Assembly (NCBI GenBank): GCA_004558145.1
Contig: SFDQ01000001.1
Coordinates: 248,001 to 312,000 of the forward strand
DNA from: Oscillospiraceae bacterium
GTDB taxonomy: Bacteria > Bacillota_A > Clostridia > Oscillospirales > Ruminococcaceae
Direction: 5' to 3'
Length of the DNA: 64,000 nucleotides
This document shows, piece by piece, positions 16,983-26,719 of this stretch. Both the position numbers and the translations under genes were made by a program. Positions within the stretch are counted from its first letter, which is position 1; the number at the start of each line of letters is the position of its first letter. The notes beneath the pieces were generated by a model. That model was given only the letters and a program-made list of their open reading frames with translations, searched no databases and had not been told where the DNA came from.

Positions 16983-18245
16983 TCACTCGAACACTGCCAC
17001 CCAGTAGTGGCAGCCGTCGCCGTCGTACATGTGGGCGATGGCGCCCCGGGTGTAGACGGTGTTGATCATGTTCTGGTAGTGGCCGGAGCTGCCCTGCCAC
17101 GCGGCGATGACCGAGGCCGCGTCGGCGTAGCCCACGGCGATGTTCTCGCCGGTGGTCTGGGCGCCGTTGTGGCTGAAGTCCACCGCGATGGCCTGGCAGC
17201 GGCTCTGGGCGATGGAGGCAAGGCTGTCGTCCCAGGCAAGGGCCGCCGCGCCCGCTGCCGACCGCAGCTGGTTCTGCATATCAAAGGCGGTGGTGTCCAC
17301 ATCCACATAGAACCAGCCGTGGGTGCCCCAGCCCTCGGGGGCGTCCTCGGTGGGGGCGGCGATGCTGCCGGAGCCGCTGCCGCCCGCCGAAGCGGAAGAG
17401 CCGGAGGAACCGCTGCCCGAGGACTTGGCGGCCTCCTTGCCGGTGAGGGTGACGCTGCCCGCCACCTCATAGGCGGTCTCCGCGGTGATGGTCGCCTCGC
17501 CGGCGCTCACCACGGTCACGGTGCCGGCCTCGTCCACGGTGGCCACGCCCTCGTCGCTGGAGGACCAGGTCAGGGTGGCCGCGTCCACCGCCGCGCCGGT
17601 CTCATCGGCGGCGGTGACGGTGGTGGTGCCGCCCACGGCCACTTCGGTCTTGCCCGCGGTGAGGGTCAGCTCCTTGGGGCCGCTCCACACGGTGATCATC
17701 GCCTTGGCCCGGGTGCCGTCCGGCGCAAGCACCAGCAGGCTGGTGTGGCCTTCCTTCACCGGGGTCACGGTGCCGTTTTCGTCCACGGCGGCGATGGCCT
17801 CGTCGCCGGTCTTGAAGGTGAGCTGGTCCGCCAGCTCCGCGGGCTCCACGGTCACCACGGCCTGGGCCGCGCCGTCGGCCAGATGGAGGCTCATCTCCTC
17901 CACCGTCAGGGTCTCGGTGGCGATGTTCACCACCACCGTCTGGGTGGCGCTCAGCTCGCCCACCGCCGCGGTGACGGTGGTCTCGCCCGCCGCCACGCCG
18001 GTCACGGTGCCGGTCTCATCCACGGTGGCCACCGCCTCGTCGGCGCTGGTGTAGGTCACCGCCGGGTCCTCGGCGGGCGCTTCGCCGTCCCAGGCGAAGA
18101 CGGGCTCCAGCGCCGCGGTGCCGCCCACCGTCAGCTTCAGCTCCTCCTGCGGCAGGCCGACGCCCGTCAGCTTCGCGCCGCAGGCGGTCAGGGCCAGGGC
18201 CAGCGCTGCCGCCAGCCCCAAAGCGATCAGTTTGCGTTTTTTCAT
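16983..18245 (-). CDS. Secreted lipoprotein with Ig-like (Big_2) repeats and a CAP domain
   Basis: A 420-residue protein. The signal peptide ends in the lipobox LTAC22-G, so the mature protein should be lipid-anchored. Three Big_2-like repeats follow (about 27-105, 110-190 and 195-275), each with the SxDExVATVDExGTVTxVxxGE(A/T)T pattern. A Ser/Gly linker (278-300) leads to a C-terminal CAP/SCP domain (about 310-420) with HNGAQTTGENIAVG and the closing CHYWVAVF. CAP proteins are secreted; their role in gut Clostridia is largely unknown. The Ig-like repeats probably act as spacers through the cell wall. It has its own promoter and terminator. Confidence 0.88.
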   Translation of the reverse strand: MKKRKLIALGLAAALALALTACGAKLTGVGLPQEELKLTVGGTAALEPVFAWDGEAPAEDPAVTYTSADEAVATVDETGTVTGVAAGETTVTAAVGELSATQTVVVNIATETLTVEEMSLHLADGAAQAVVTVEPAELADQLTFKTGDEAIAAVDENGTVTPVKEGHTSLLVLAPDGTRAKAMITVWSGPKELTLTAGKTEVAVGGTTTVTAADETGAAVDAATLTWSSSDEGVATVDEAGTVTVVSAGEATITAETAYEVAGSVTLTGKEAAKSSGSGSSGSSASAGGSGSGSIAAPTEDAPEGWGTHGWFYVDVDTTAFDMQNQLRSAAGAAALAWDDSLASIAQSRCQAIAVDFSHNGAQTTGENIAVGYADAASVIAAWQGSSGHYQNMINTVYTRGAIAHMYDGDGCHYWVAVFE

Positions 18246-18371
18246 GCTGCTCCCTCCTGTTTTTCGCGCATCCGCGCAAAAAAGGCCGGGGACGACACAC
18301 GCACGATGTCATCCACGGCTCAACGGTTGCCCCGCGCACAAAGCGCGGAGGGTCTTTCTTGGAACACCTTT

Positions 18372-18400
18372 ATTATATCACTTTTGCGGCTTTTCCACAA
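18372..18400 (-). promoter_or_regulatory. Sigma-A promoter of the CAP lipoprotein gene
   Basis: Minus strand TTGTGG (18395-18400), 17-bp spacer, TATAAT (18372-18377). The resulting leader of about 115 nt contains a CCGCGC/GCGCGG hairpin. Confidence 0.7.
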
Positions 18401-18412
18401 GGAAAACAACAA

Positions 18413-18445
18413 AAACCCCGGAGACGCATCGCGTTTCCGGGGTTT
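18413..18445 (-). terminator. Rho-independent terminator of the tRNA-Val gene
   Basis: Minus strand AAACCCCGGAAACGC...GCGTCTCCGGGGTTTTTG, starting within the encoded CCA end of the tRNA. Confidence 0.85.
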
Positions 18446-18520
18446 GGTGGGCGGTAAGGAACTCGAATCCCTGACCCTCTGCACGTCAAGCAGATGCTCT
18501 ACCAGCTGAGCTAACCGCCC
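18445..18520 (-). tRNA. tRNA-Val (anticodon GAC)
   Basis: A 76-nt cloverleaf on the minus strand: acceptor GGGCGGT/ACCGCCC, D arm GCTC...GAGC, anticodon stem TCTGC/GCAGA with loop TTGACGT (anticodon GAC), T arm with TTCGAGT, discriminator A and an encoded CCA. Confidence 0.97.
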
Positions 18521-18541
18521 ATGTCATGTGACAGCTTTGTT

Positions 18542-18570
18542 ATTATAGCAGACAGTCACGGATTTTGCAA
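18542..18570 (-). promoter_or_regulatory. Promoter of tRNA-Val
   Basis: Minus strand TTGCAA (18565-18570), 17-bp spacer, TATAAT (18542-18547), ending 22 bp before the mature tRNA 5' end. Confidence 0.8.
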
Positions 18571-18680
18571 GCCCTTTTTTGAAAAAGCTTTTGTTTCTTT
18601 GCCGGATAAGGGCCGAAAGCACAAGCAAAACCGCGGATTTTGTTCATTTGGCCGAACATTTAAAATTTATTTGTATATTC

Positions 18681-18709
18681 TTGACAAAGGGCGGGCCGTG
18701 CCGTACTAT
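18681..18709 (+). promoter_or_regulatory. Sigma-A promoter of typA
   Basis: Consensus TTGACA (18681-18686), 17-bp spacer, TACTAT (18704-18709). The leader of about 85 nt contains a GGCCGCG/CGCGGCC hairpin (18753-18774) before the ribosome binding site. Confidence 0.85.
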
Positions 18710-18801
18710 AAATAGCGTGCTTTTTACTGTGCATTATAGAAGTAATAGATAAGGCCGCGCCCCCGAACGCGGCCATTGGGAAGAAAGGAAGGGGTACGCA
18801 A

Positions 18802-20625
<1,824 letters not shown>

Positions 20626-20648
20626 CCTTTCCCGTTTCTCACAAACAA

Positions 20649-20685
20649 AAAAGGGAGCGCCCCCGCGAAGGGGCGCTCCCTTTTT
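20649..20685. terminator. Bidirectional rho-independent terminator
   Basis: AAGGGAGCGCCCC-cgcgaa-GGGGCGCTCCCTTTTT between convergent typA and the small minus-strand gene. Confidence 0.93.
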
Positions 20686-20692
20686 GCTTTTT

Positions 20693-20896
20693 TTACCAAA
20701 GCCAGTTGCGGGCTTTGGCCTCGCGGATCTCCATCTCCGCCTCGTCGGCGCGGCTGCGCTTGACCATCACCAGCGTGCCGGTGCTGCCGGCCTTGAGCTT
20801 GTAGTCGATCTGGTGGTCGTGCAGCAGCTTTTCCACCTTTTTCAGTTCGTCGCCCTCGCCGCTGTAAACGGGGGTGCGGGGTTCAAACAGAGACAT
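20693..20896 (-). CDS. Small DUF2007-like putative signal-transducing protein
   Basis: A 67-residue protein with a ferredoxin-like pattern: PVYSGEGDELKKVEKLLHDH, a Tyr-Lys strand, TGTLVMVKRSRADEAEMEI, and a Trp-Leu-Trp end. It resembles DUF2007 small proteins of unknown function, but the match is by eye only. ATG 20896 follows an AGAGGAGAAG-type site. It lies 35 bp after the membrane protein gene and is last in that minus-strand group. Confidence 0.6.
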   Translation of the reverse strand: MSLFEPRTPVYSGEGDELKKVEKLLHDHQIDYKLKAGSTGTLVMVKRSRADEAEMEIREAKARNWLW

Positions 20897-20931
20897 GGGT
20901 CTTCTCCTCTCTCCTTCGGGGCAGCGCCCCG

Positions 20932-22602
20932 TTACTTGACTTTGCGTCGTCTGCGCAGCGCGCACCCGGCGGCCGCGCCCGCCAGGGCCAGGGCCGAAAG
21001 GCCGCTCACCCAGTCGGAAACATGCTGCAGCGTGGTGCCGGTGTAGCTCACCACCAGCCGCCCGGCGGGCAGGCCCTCGGGCACGTCCAGCTCCACTCGG
21101 CCGCCGGCGTCCTTGTGCAGCGGCACCGGGATGGCCTCGCCGCCGTCCGCGGGCTCCACCCAGGCGGAGTAACCCTTGTACCACAGCTTCGGGATGCCCC
21201 AAAGGCCCGCGGTGCCGTCGAACTCCGCCACGAAGTCGCCGTTGGGCAGATAGTCGCCGGTGAACACGCCCTCGCCGTTGGTGTACTGCGCCCCCGGCTC
21301 AAAGGCGAACTCGATGGTGTTCACCCCGGCGGGCAGCCACTCGGCCCCCACCAGATAGAAGGTCTCGCCCCGCTGGCCGGTGAAGTAATTGCGGTCGTAG
21401 TTCACCAGCTCCGGGAAGGTAGGCCACAGGCAGGCGAGGTTCACCAGCGAGAGGCAGAAGCACGCCGCCAGCGCCGCGGCCCTGACTCGCTTGGCGGAAA
21501 GGCCCGCCAGCAGGCAGGCGGCCCCCAGGCACAGGAACATCTGGCCGAAGGCGTTGAGCCGCCAGGGGAACTGCACGCTGGTGAGCACCGTCTCGTCCAG
21601 TTTCGACCAGGGCACCCAGTTCAGGGTGGCGAAGGTGAGCGCCGCGCCCACCGCCAGGAACACCCAGCCCCGGCGGCAGCGCCGCCCTTTGCGGGCCAGC
21701 CAAACCCCCGCCGCCACGGTCAGCGGCACCAGAATCATGCCGCCCAGGCCGAGGCCGGTGTAGGAGGCGGGGTCAAAGATGTCGGCAAGGGTGAGATAGT
21801 TGTAGGCAAGGCGGGTCAGCGGTTCGGCGCTGACCTTGAAGGTGTCGGCGGTGAACTGCTCCAGCACCGGCAGCCAGTAGTAGCAGCTCACCGCGAGGCA
21901 GGCCGCCGCCGCGCCGAAGCCCACGGCCAGCGCCCGCCGGTTCAGCATTCTGGGCAGGCGCACCAGCACCCACACCACCGCCACAAGGCCCATCAGCGCA
22001 AGGCTGACGGTGTGGCTGAGCACCAGACCGGTGAAGCCCAAAAACAGCAGCCAGGGCTTTTTTGCCCCCTCTTCGGTGAGGTCCCACAGGCCCCACACCG
22101 CCAGGGGCAGAAAGGCCATGGCCTGCACCTCCCCCACCGCGCTGCGGATGTAGAGGTTGGTGAAGTGGTACTGGCACAGGCCGTAGAGCACCATGAAGGT
22201 GCAGCCGGCAAAATGGCTTTTGCCGATGGCCCGGCCCGCGAAATAGCTGGTGACACACTGCAGGGCCACGCAGCCCAGCATCAGGAACTTGAAGGCCAGC
22301 TCCGGCCCCAGCACCGCCACCCTCGCCAGCGCCGCGGGATAGAGCAGCAGGTCGGGGTAGAACAGGCCGGCGGCATAGCCGTAGCCGCCCAAAATCAGCG
22401 AGTAGACCCGCACCGGGATGGACGCGCCGCCACCCAGGGCGGCGGCCAGCCCCTCCAGGCGCAGGATGTGGAACACGGCGTCGTGGCCGGCCACCAGGTC
22501 CCGGTCCGCGAAGGGCAGCGCGCAGACGATGAGCACCGCCGCAGCGCACACAGCCGCCGCGAGCCACTGTTTTTTCGTGTTAGGCGTCAGGGTGTTTTCC
22601 AT
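20932..22602 (-). CDS. Polytopic membrane protein, GT-C/YfhO-like
   Basis: A 556-residue protein with about 12 hydrophobic helices and a C-terminal extracytoplasmic beta domain of about 120 residues, anchored by a last helix (LSALALAGAAAGCALRRRRK). The first loop contains an acidic/His pair (GHDAVFHILRLEG), and the long loop before FYPDLLLYP is typical of GT-C-like proteins often annotated as 6-pyruvoyl-tetrahydropterin synthase-related or YfhO-like. A role in decorating wall polymers is an inference from that family. It starts 12 bp after the end of the last DUF3048 gene, so the two are probably co-transcribed. Confidence 0.6.
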   Translation of the reverse strand: MENTLTPNTKKQWLAAAVCAAAVLIVCALPFADRDLVAGHDAVFHILRLEGLAAALGGGASIPVRVYSLILGGYGYAAGLFYPDLLLYPAALARVAVLGPELAFKFLMLGCVALQCVTSYFAGRAIGKSHFAGCTFMVLYGLCQYHFTNLYIRSAVGEVQAMAFLPLAVWGLWDLTEEGAKKPWLLFLGFTGLVLSHTVSLALMGLVAVVWVLVRLPRMLNRRALAVGFGAAAACLAVSCYYWLPVLEQFTADTFKVSAEPLTRLAYNYLTLADIFDPASYTGLGLGGMILVPLTVAAGVWLARKGRRCRRGWVFLAVGAALTFATLNWVPWSKLDETVLTSVQFPWRLNAFGQMFLCLGAACLLAGLSAKRVRAAALAACFCLSLVNLACLWPTFPELVNYDRNYFTGQRGETFYLVGAEWLPAGVNTIEFAFEPGAQYTNGEGVFTGDYLPNGDFVAEFDGTAGLWGIPKLWYKGYSAWVEPADGGEAIPVPLHKDAGGRVELDVPEGLPAGRLVVSYTGTTLQHVSDWVSGLSALALAGAAAGCALRRRRKVK

Positions 22603-22614
22603 GCTTGTCCCCCG

Positions 22615-23802
22615 TCAGGCAGCCGCGGAAGCGGAGTCGGCGGGTGCGGAGGAAGCCGGCTCGGAGGTCCCGCCTATGGGCGCGGGGGCCGCGGGCAGGG
22701 GCTGCTCGGCGCCGCTGGAATCCAGCAGGCGCAGGCTCTGGCCCTCAAAGCCGCCCCAGATGCCGATGTAGGTGCGGCCGGGCCGCACCGAGAAGGGCTG
22801 ACCCTCGGCGTCGAAGAGCTGCAGCGGCTGGTCCGCCTCGCCCTTTTTCCACTGGATCTGCACCGCGCCGCCGCCGGAGAGATACACTCCGTCGCCGCCG
22901 GTGAGGTCATAGTCGCGGGTGACGCCGTCGTCCTTGAAGCCGGAGGGCGCCATCAGCAGCAGCACGTTGGTGAACCGCACCAGACCGTCCTCCTTGGCGG
23001 CGTCCAGCTGGTCCTGGTCGTTCTCTTTCAGGAAGTAGCGGTCCTCGGCCTCGCCGTAGACCAGCTGCGCGGTGCGCTGGGCGCCGTAGCCGATCTCCAG
23101 CCGGTAGCCGTTGCCCTTGGCGGGCGCGGCGGCCTCGTCAAAATGGAAGAAGGTGGGGGTCTCGCCGTCCGCCGACTGTCCGTAGGACTCGATGGCGCTG
23201 GGGATCAGGCGGGAGTCAGCATACCAGCACAGCTCCTGGGGGGCGGTCTGGTCCCGCTCGCCGTCCAGGTTGTAGGCGTTCACGCCGATGTAGATGCCGT
23301 CCAGCGGCTGGTAGGTGTACCAGTTCACCAGATTGGAGGTGTAGATGTCGCAGTCGATGTACATGGGGATAGCGTTCACCGGCATCACCATCTGCAAAAA
23401 CAGGTCCCGGCCCTGGCTCACAGGGCCCACCTTCACGACCCGCTCACAGCTGTCGAACACCGCCATCATGCTGGTGTTCTCCCCTTCGGTGTTGGCCTCG
23501 ATCAGAAGGTCGGCGGTGCCGATGCCCCACTGGGGCCGGGCCGCCGCGTCGTTCGACACCATCACCGCCACCGGGCGGCGGCCGGGATGTTCCGCCGTGC
23601 GCCCGGTGAGGGCGCTGATGCCCTCGGCAGGCAGCGGCATCTCGGTGCTGGCCTCGTGGGGTTCGGGGGTGGGGGTCGCCGGCTGGCTGGCGCTCTGGGA
23701 CGCGCCGGACGCGGGCGTGCCGCTCTGGGAAGGCGCGGACCCGCAGCCCGCCAGCAGCAGCACGGCCAAGGCCGCGGCAACGGCTCGCTTTGCAAGTTTC
23801 AT
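22615..23802 (-). CDS. DUF3048 (YerB-like) lipoprotein, divergent third copy
   Basis: A 395-residue lipoprotein (lipobox LLLAGC). It shows the DUF3048 order: a short linker, ALTGRTAEHPGRRPVAVMVSND, the SMMAVFDS strand, then a C-terminal Ig-like part ending near RTYIGIWG. The segment that reads GPIRSARD in the two upstream paralogues has changed to GPVSQGRD here, so this copy may have lost or altered activity. The family is exported and of unknown function. ATG 23802 has AGGAG 9 bp upstream. A terminator separates it from the preceding paralogue, while the membrane protein gene follows directly. Confidence 0.82.
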   Translation of the reverse strand: MKLAKRAVAAALAVLLLAGCGSAPSQSGTPASGASQSASQPATPTPEPHEASTEMPLPAEGISALTGRTAEHPGRRPVAVMVSNDAAARPQWGIGTADLLIEANTEGENTSMMAVFDSCERVVKVGPVSQGRDLFLQMVMPVNAIPMYIDCDIYTSNLVNWYTYQPLDGIYIGVNAYNLDGERDQTAPQELCWYADSRLIPSAIESYGQSADGETPTFFHFDEAAAPAKGNGYRLEIGYGAQRTAQLVYGEAEDRYFLKENDQDQLDAAKEDGLVRFTNVLLLMAPSGFKDDGVTRDYDLTGGDGVYLSGGGAVQIQWKKGEADQPLQLFDAEGQPFSVRPGRTYIGIWGGFEGQSLRLLDSSGAEQPLPAAPAPIGGTSEPASSAPADSASAAA

Positions 23803-23827
23803 GGGTGTGTTCTCCTTGTCCTGTTCA

Positions 23828-23862
23828 AAAAGGGCCCCCGCCGATGCCGGCCGGGGGCCCCG
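23828..23862 (-). terminator. Terminator/attenuator between two DUF3048 genes
   Basis: Minus strand GGGGCCCCCGGC...GGCGGGGGCCCTTTTTG, in the 73-bp gap between the second and third DUF3048 genes. No promoter was seen after it, so read-through probably expresses the downstream genes. Confidence 0.78.
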
Positions 23863-23875
23863 AATGTAAGTTGGT

Positions 23876-25078
23876 TTAATCGTCGCTCTCAACGAAGTCG
23901 TTGGTGGTGGGGGCCTCCTGCACGTCCTGGGCAGTCTCCAGCGGCTCCCAGCTGAAGTTGGAGATCTCGTCCTCGTCCACCACGGTCACATAGGTCTTGC
24001 CGCAGTTGATCTCGAAGGGCTCTTCGGTCTCAAAGTCCACGATGCGCAGGGTGTCCAGCGGGGTGCCCTTCTGCCAGCGGATGCGCTCGATCTTGCCACC
24101 GTAGCAGTAGTAGCCCACGCCGCCCCAGCTGTATTCGGCATACTGCAGGTCCTTGGCCTCGTGGCCGGGATAGGTGTGGATGTCGGTGAAGAGGATCAGC
24201 AGGTTGTCGAACATCAGCTGCTGGCCGTTGTTCTCGTCGATGGTGTCCATGTAGGACCCCTTGCTGTAATACCACTGGGCCATGGCGTACTGGCCGAGGC
24301 TGGAGTCATAGTCGAACTGGGTGCGGTAGGACTGGGAGTGGCGGATGGTCACGCGGCCGGCGTCGGCGCTGGCGCCGCCCTCCAGATGTTCGCCGGTGAG
24401 CACCTTGGCGGGCTCACGGTAGTCCACGAAGTCGAAGAAGGTGGAGTTATACATGCGGCGGTCGTCCACATCATGGCGCTCCACATACTCGGCGATGAGC
24501 TGGCCGTTGGTGTAGGCGGTGTGCTCGGTGTCCACATGGTTGCCCGCCCAGTTCACACGGTCGCGGTTGCGGTAATAGAGGTTGCCGTCGAAGTTGCCTT
24601 CCAGGTTCCACTCGTCGTAGTTGTAGTTGGTGATGTACTCCTTCTGCACCACGCTCTGGCCGATGTGGACATAGAGCGGCTGCCAGGGCAGCACCAACCG
24701 GAAGAACTGGTCGCGGGCGGAACGGATGGGCCCGATGTCGGGGATGTTGTTATAATCGGTGAAGAGGGCCATGAAGCGGGTGATGCCGCCCTCCACCTTG
24801 ATCTCAAAGAGCATGTCCGCCGCGGACAGGCCGCGCTGAGGCCGGCAGGTCTGGATGTTGTTCACCATCACCGCGGTGATGCGCTGGCCTTCGGGGTAGT
24901 CGGCATCCTTTTCGTAGCCGGTGAGCACGTTGGCCTCATAGGGTTCGGGGGTAGGCTCGGGGGTGGCTTCCACAGCGGGTTCGCCGCCGCCGGAAGTGGT
25001 GGTCTCGTCGCCGCCGCAGGCGGTGAACAGGCTGACCGACATGGTCAGCGCCAGCAGGATGCACAACAAACGTTTCAT
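23876..25078 (-). CDS. DUF3048 (YerB-like) lipoprotein, second copy
   Basis: A 400-residue lipoprotein (lipobox SLFTAC). The DUF3048 core begins NVLTGYEKDADYPEGQRITA and includes PQRGLSAADMLFE and the family hallmark GPIRSARDQF. The C-terminal subdomain ends near GKTYVTVVDEDE. ATG 25078 follows GAGGGAA. It has its own sigma-A promoter with repeat elements (25112-25168). Function is unknown; export and envelope location are inferred from the lipobox. Confidence 0.85.
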   Translation of the reverse strand: MKRLLCILLALTMSVSLFTACGGDETTTSGGGEPAVEATPEPTPEPYEANVLTGYEKDADYPEGQRITAVMVNNIQTCRPQRGLSAADMLFEIKVEGGITRFMALFTDYNNIPDIGPIRSARDQFFRLVLPWQPLYVHIGQSVVQKEYITNYNYDEWNLEGNFDGNLYYRNRDRVNWAGNHVDTEHTAYTNGQLIAEYVERHDVDDRRMYNSTFFDFVDYREPAKVLTGEHLEGGASADAGRVTIRHSQSYRTQFDYDSSLGQYAMAQWYYSKGSYMDTIDENNGQQLMFDNLLILFTDIHTYPGHEAKDLQYAEYSWGGVGYYCYGGKIERIRWQKGTPLDTLRIVDFETEEPFEINCGKTYVTVVDEDEISNFSWEPLETAQDVQEAPTTNDFVESDD

Positions 25079-25111
25079 GTTCTGTTCCCTCGTATTCCGC
25101 TTTTTATTGCA

Positions 25112-25168
25112 GGCGGCACGCCGCCCGATTCCGTTTCCTATTATAGCAGGCACGCCGCCTGCGGGCAA
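25112..25168 (-). promoter_or_regulatory. Promoter with two flanking GC-rich repeat elements
   Basis: Minus strand promoter TTGCCC (25163-25168), 17-bp spacer, TATAAT (25140-25145). The 14-bp palindrome GGCGGC-AC-GCCGCC (plus-strand reading, 25112-25125) lies in the early leader, and a copy matching 12 of 14 bases (25146-25159) fills the spacer. The outer arms GCAGGCGG/CCGCCTGC could also fold the region into one hairpin. This looks like a repressor operator. Confidence 0.55.
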
Positions 25169-25193
25169 CCGGCCCGGTGAATTTTCATCTTCG

Positions 25194-26315
25194 TCACTCG
25201 CCGAAGACATCCTCCAGCGGCTGGCCGTCGATGCGGCAGTTTTCGATCTGCTCGTCGGCCACCACGGCGATGTAGCTGGTGCCGGGGTTGACCTTCACGT
25301 CCACCTCGTTGCCCTCGTTGTCCACGATGCGCAGGGGGCTGGCCGGGTCTTCCTTGATCCAGCGCACCCGCTCGTAGCGCCCGTCGCAGAAGTAGAGCCC
25401 CGCGCCCTGGTCGAACTGCACATGGGCCAGCACCCCGTCGGGGTACTTGTCGATCTTGGCGAACAGCACGAACACATTGTCGGCGCCGTACTGCCTGCCG
25501 CCGTCGGCCGCGTCGGTCTGGGGCTGGTCATACTGCCATTTGAGGTATTTGCCCGAGGCCTCGTCGTAGCGGAAGGTGGCGTCGGCATAGCCGGAAAAGC
25601 GCACATAGACTTCCGCCGCCTCGCCGCCCTCCAGCTGACGGGCGGGCTGGTCGTAGCGCACGAAGTCGAACACCGGCGGCGCCTCGTAGGTGGTGGACGC
25701 CTGCAGGCCGAACTGGTCCACCGCCGCGGCGAAGGTGGAGCCGTCGGTATAGACGCAGTGCTCCTGGCCTTTGGTCTTGCGGCGCTCGGTGTCGATCCAG
25801 TAGAAGTTGCGGTATTTGCCGTCGATGCTCTTGGTCTCGGTGTATTTGTAGAGGTCAAGATACTGGGACGCCACATAGGAAGTGCCGATGTGGGCGTAGA
25901 GCGTTTGCAGCGGAAGCATCAGCTGCACGTGCTGGTCCCGGGCCGAGCGGATGGGCCCCACCACCGGCATGGCGGCATAGTCCCGGTAGACGGCCATCAG
26001 GCGGGTGATGCCGCTCTCGGTGACGATCTCGTAGACAAGGTCCGCGCTGTTCAGCCCGCTCTGGGGCCAGGCGGCGCGCACGTTGTTTATCATCACGGCA
26101 ACGCCCCGGCGGCCCAGCGGGTAGCTCTCGCCCCGGGCAAGGCCGGTGTAGGGGTCGATGTCCTGGGGCACGTCATACTCCACCAGGGTCTCGGGCGCGG
26201 CGTCCGGCTCCGGCGTGGGCGTGGCCTGAGGCTCTTCCGTGCGGGCAAAAACGCAGCCGCTGAGCAAAGCGGCGCAAAGAAGCGCCGCCACGGCGCGTGC
26301 GGGCAGTCGTTTCAT
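25194..26315 (-). CDS. DUF3048 (YerB-like) lipoprotein, first copy
   Basis: A 373-residue lipoprotein (lipobox LLSGC). The DUF3048 core contains DIDPYTGLARGESYPLGRRG, the WPQSGLNSADLVYE segment, GITRLMAVYRDY and GPIRSARDQHVQL. The C-terminal subdomain ends near PGTSYIAVVADEQ. It is first of three tandem paralogues and is preceded by a near-consensus promoter. Function is unknown. Confidence 0.86.
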   Translation of the reverse strand: MKRLPARAVAALLCAALLSGCVFARTEEPQATPTPEPDAAPETLVEYDVPQDIDPYTGLARGESYPLGRRGVAVMINNVRAAWPQSGLNSADLVYEIVTESGITRLMAVYRDYAAMPVVGPIRSARDQHVQLMLPLQTLYAHIGTSYVASQYLDLYKYTETKSIDGKYRNFYWIDTERRKTKGQEHCVYTDGSTFAAAVDQFGLQASTTYEAPPVFDFVRYDQPARQLEGGEAAEVYVRFSGYADATFRYDEASGKYLKWQYDQPQTDAADGGRQYGADNVFVLFAKIDKYPDGVLAHVQFDQGAGLYFCDGRYERVRWIKEDPASPLRIVDNEGNEVDVKVNPGTSYIAVVADEQIENCRIDGQPLEDVFGE

Positions 26316-26354
26316 GGGTGCTCCCCCCTTCGATGAAACGGTGTGTCTCTTTTA

Positions 26355-26383
26355 ATCATACTCATTTTTGCCCGTTTTGTAAA
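26355..26383 (-). promoter_or_regulatory. Sigma-A promoter of the DUF3048 group
   Basis: Minus strand TTTACA (26378-26383), 17-bp spacer, TATGAT (26355-26360), about 40 bp from the ATG at 26315. Confidence 0.78.
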
Positions 26384-26484
26384 CTCTCTGTAACAATTAG
26401 ACGTTTCCCCCTGCCGAAAAATTTCAATTCGGTGCCGTTTTTTCGCCCCGGCGCACCGCACTTTTTTCTTTTGCCGCTTTTCTG

Positions 26485-26513
26485 TTGACAAACGGCCCGT
26501 TGATTGCTATAAT
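26485..26513 (+). promoter_or_regulatory. Perfect consensus promoter of tRNA-Lys
   Basis: TTGACA (26485-26490), 17-bp spacer, TATAAT (26508-26513), ending 22 bp before the mature tRNA 5' end. Confidence 0.92.
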
Positions 26514-26535
26514 TGTTAAGCTGTAATTTGAATGT

Positions 26536-26611
26536 GAGCCATTAGCTCAGTTGGCAGAGCACCTGACTTTTAATCAGGGTGTCCGGGGTTCGAATCCCCG
26601 ATGGCTCACCA
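26536..26611 (+). tRNA. tRNA-Lys (anticodon TTT)
   Basis: A 76-nt cloverleaf: acceptor GAGCCAT/ATGGCTC, D arm GCTC...GAGC, anticodon stem CTGA/TCAG with loop holding TTT, T arm CCGGG/CCCCG-type with TTCGAAT, discriminator A and an encoded CCA. Confidence 0.97.
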
Positions 26612-26612
26612 A

Positions 26613-26648
26613 AGAAGGGCACGACGCATGTCGTGCCCTTCTTTTTTG
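26613..26648 (+). terminator. Terminator of tRNA-Lys
   Basis: AAGAAGGGCACGAC-gcat-GTCGTGCCCTTCTTTTTTG directly after the tRNA. Confidence 0.93.
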
Positions 26649-26681
26649 TTTTTCGTTTTATTACATTGTATAAGCCAAAGA

Positions 26682-26709
26682 AAAAAGGCCGGGGCATCCC
26701 GGCCTTTTT
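26682..26709 (-). terminator. Terminator of the AraC-family regulator gene
   Basis: AAAAAGGCCGGG-gcat-CCCGGCCTTTTT, 11 bp past the regulator's stop on the minus strand; symmetrical ends make it usable on both strands. Confidence 0.85.
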
Positions 26710-26719
26710 CTGTGGTTCG

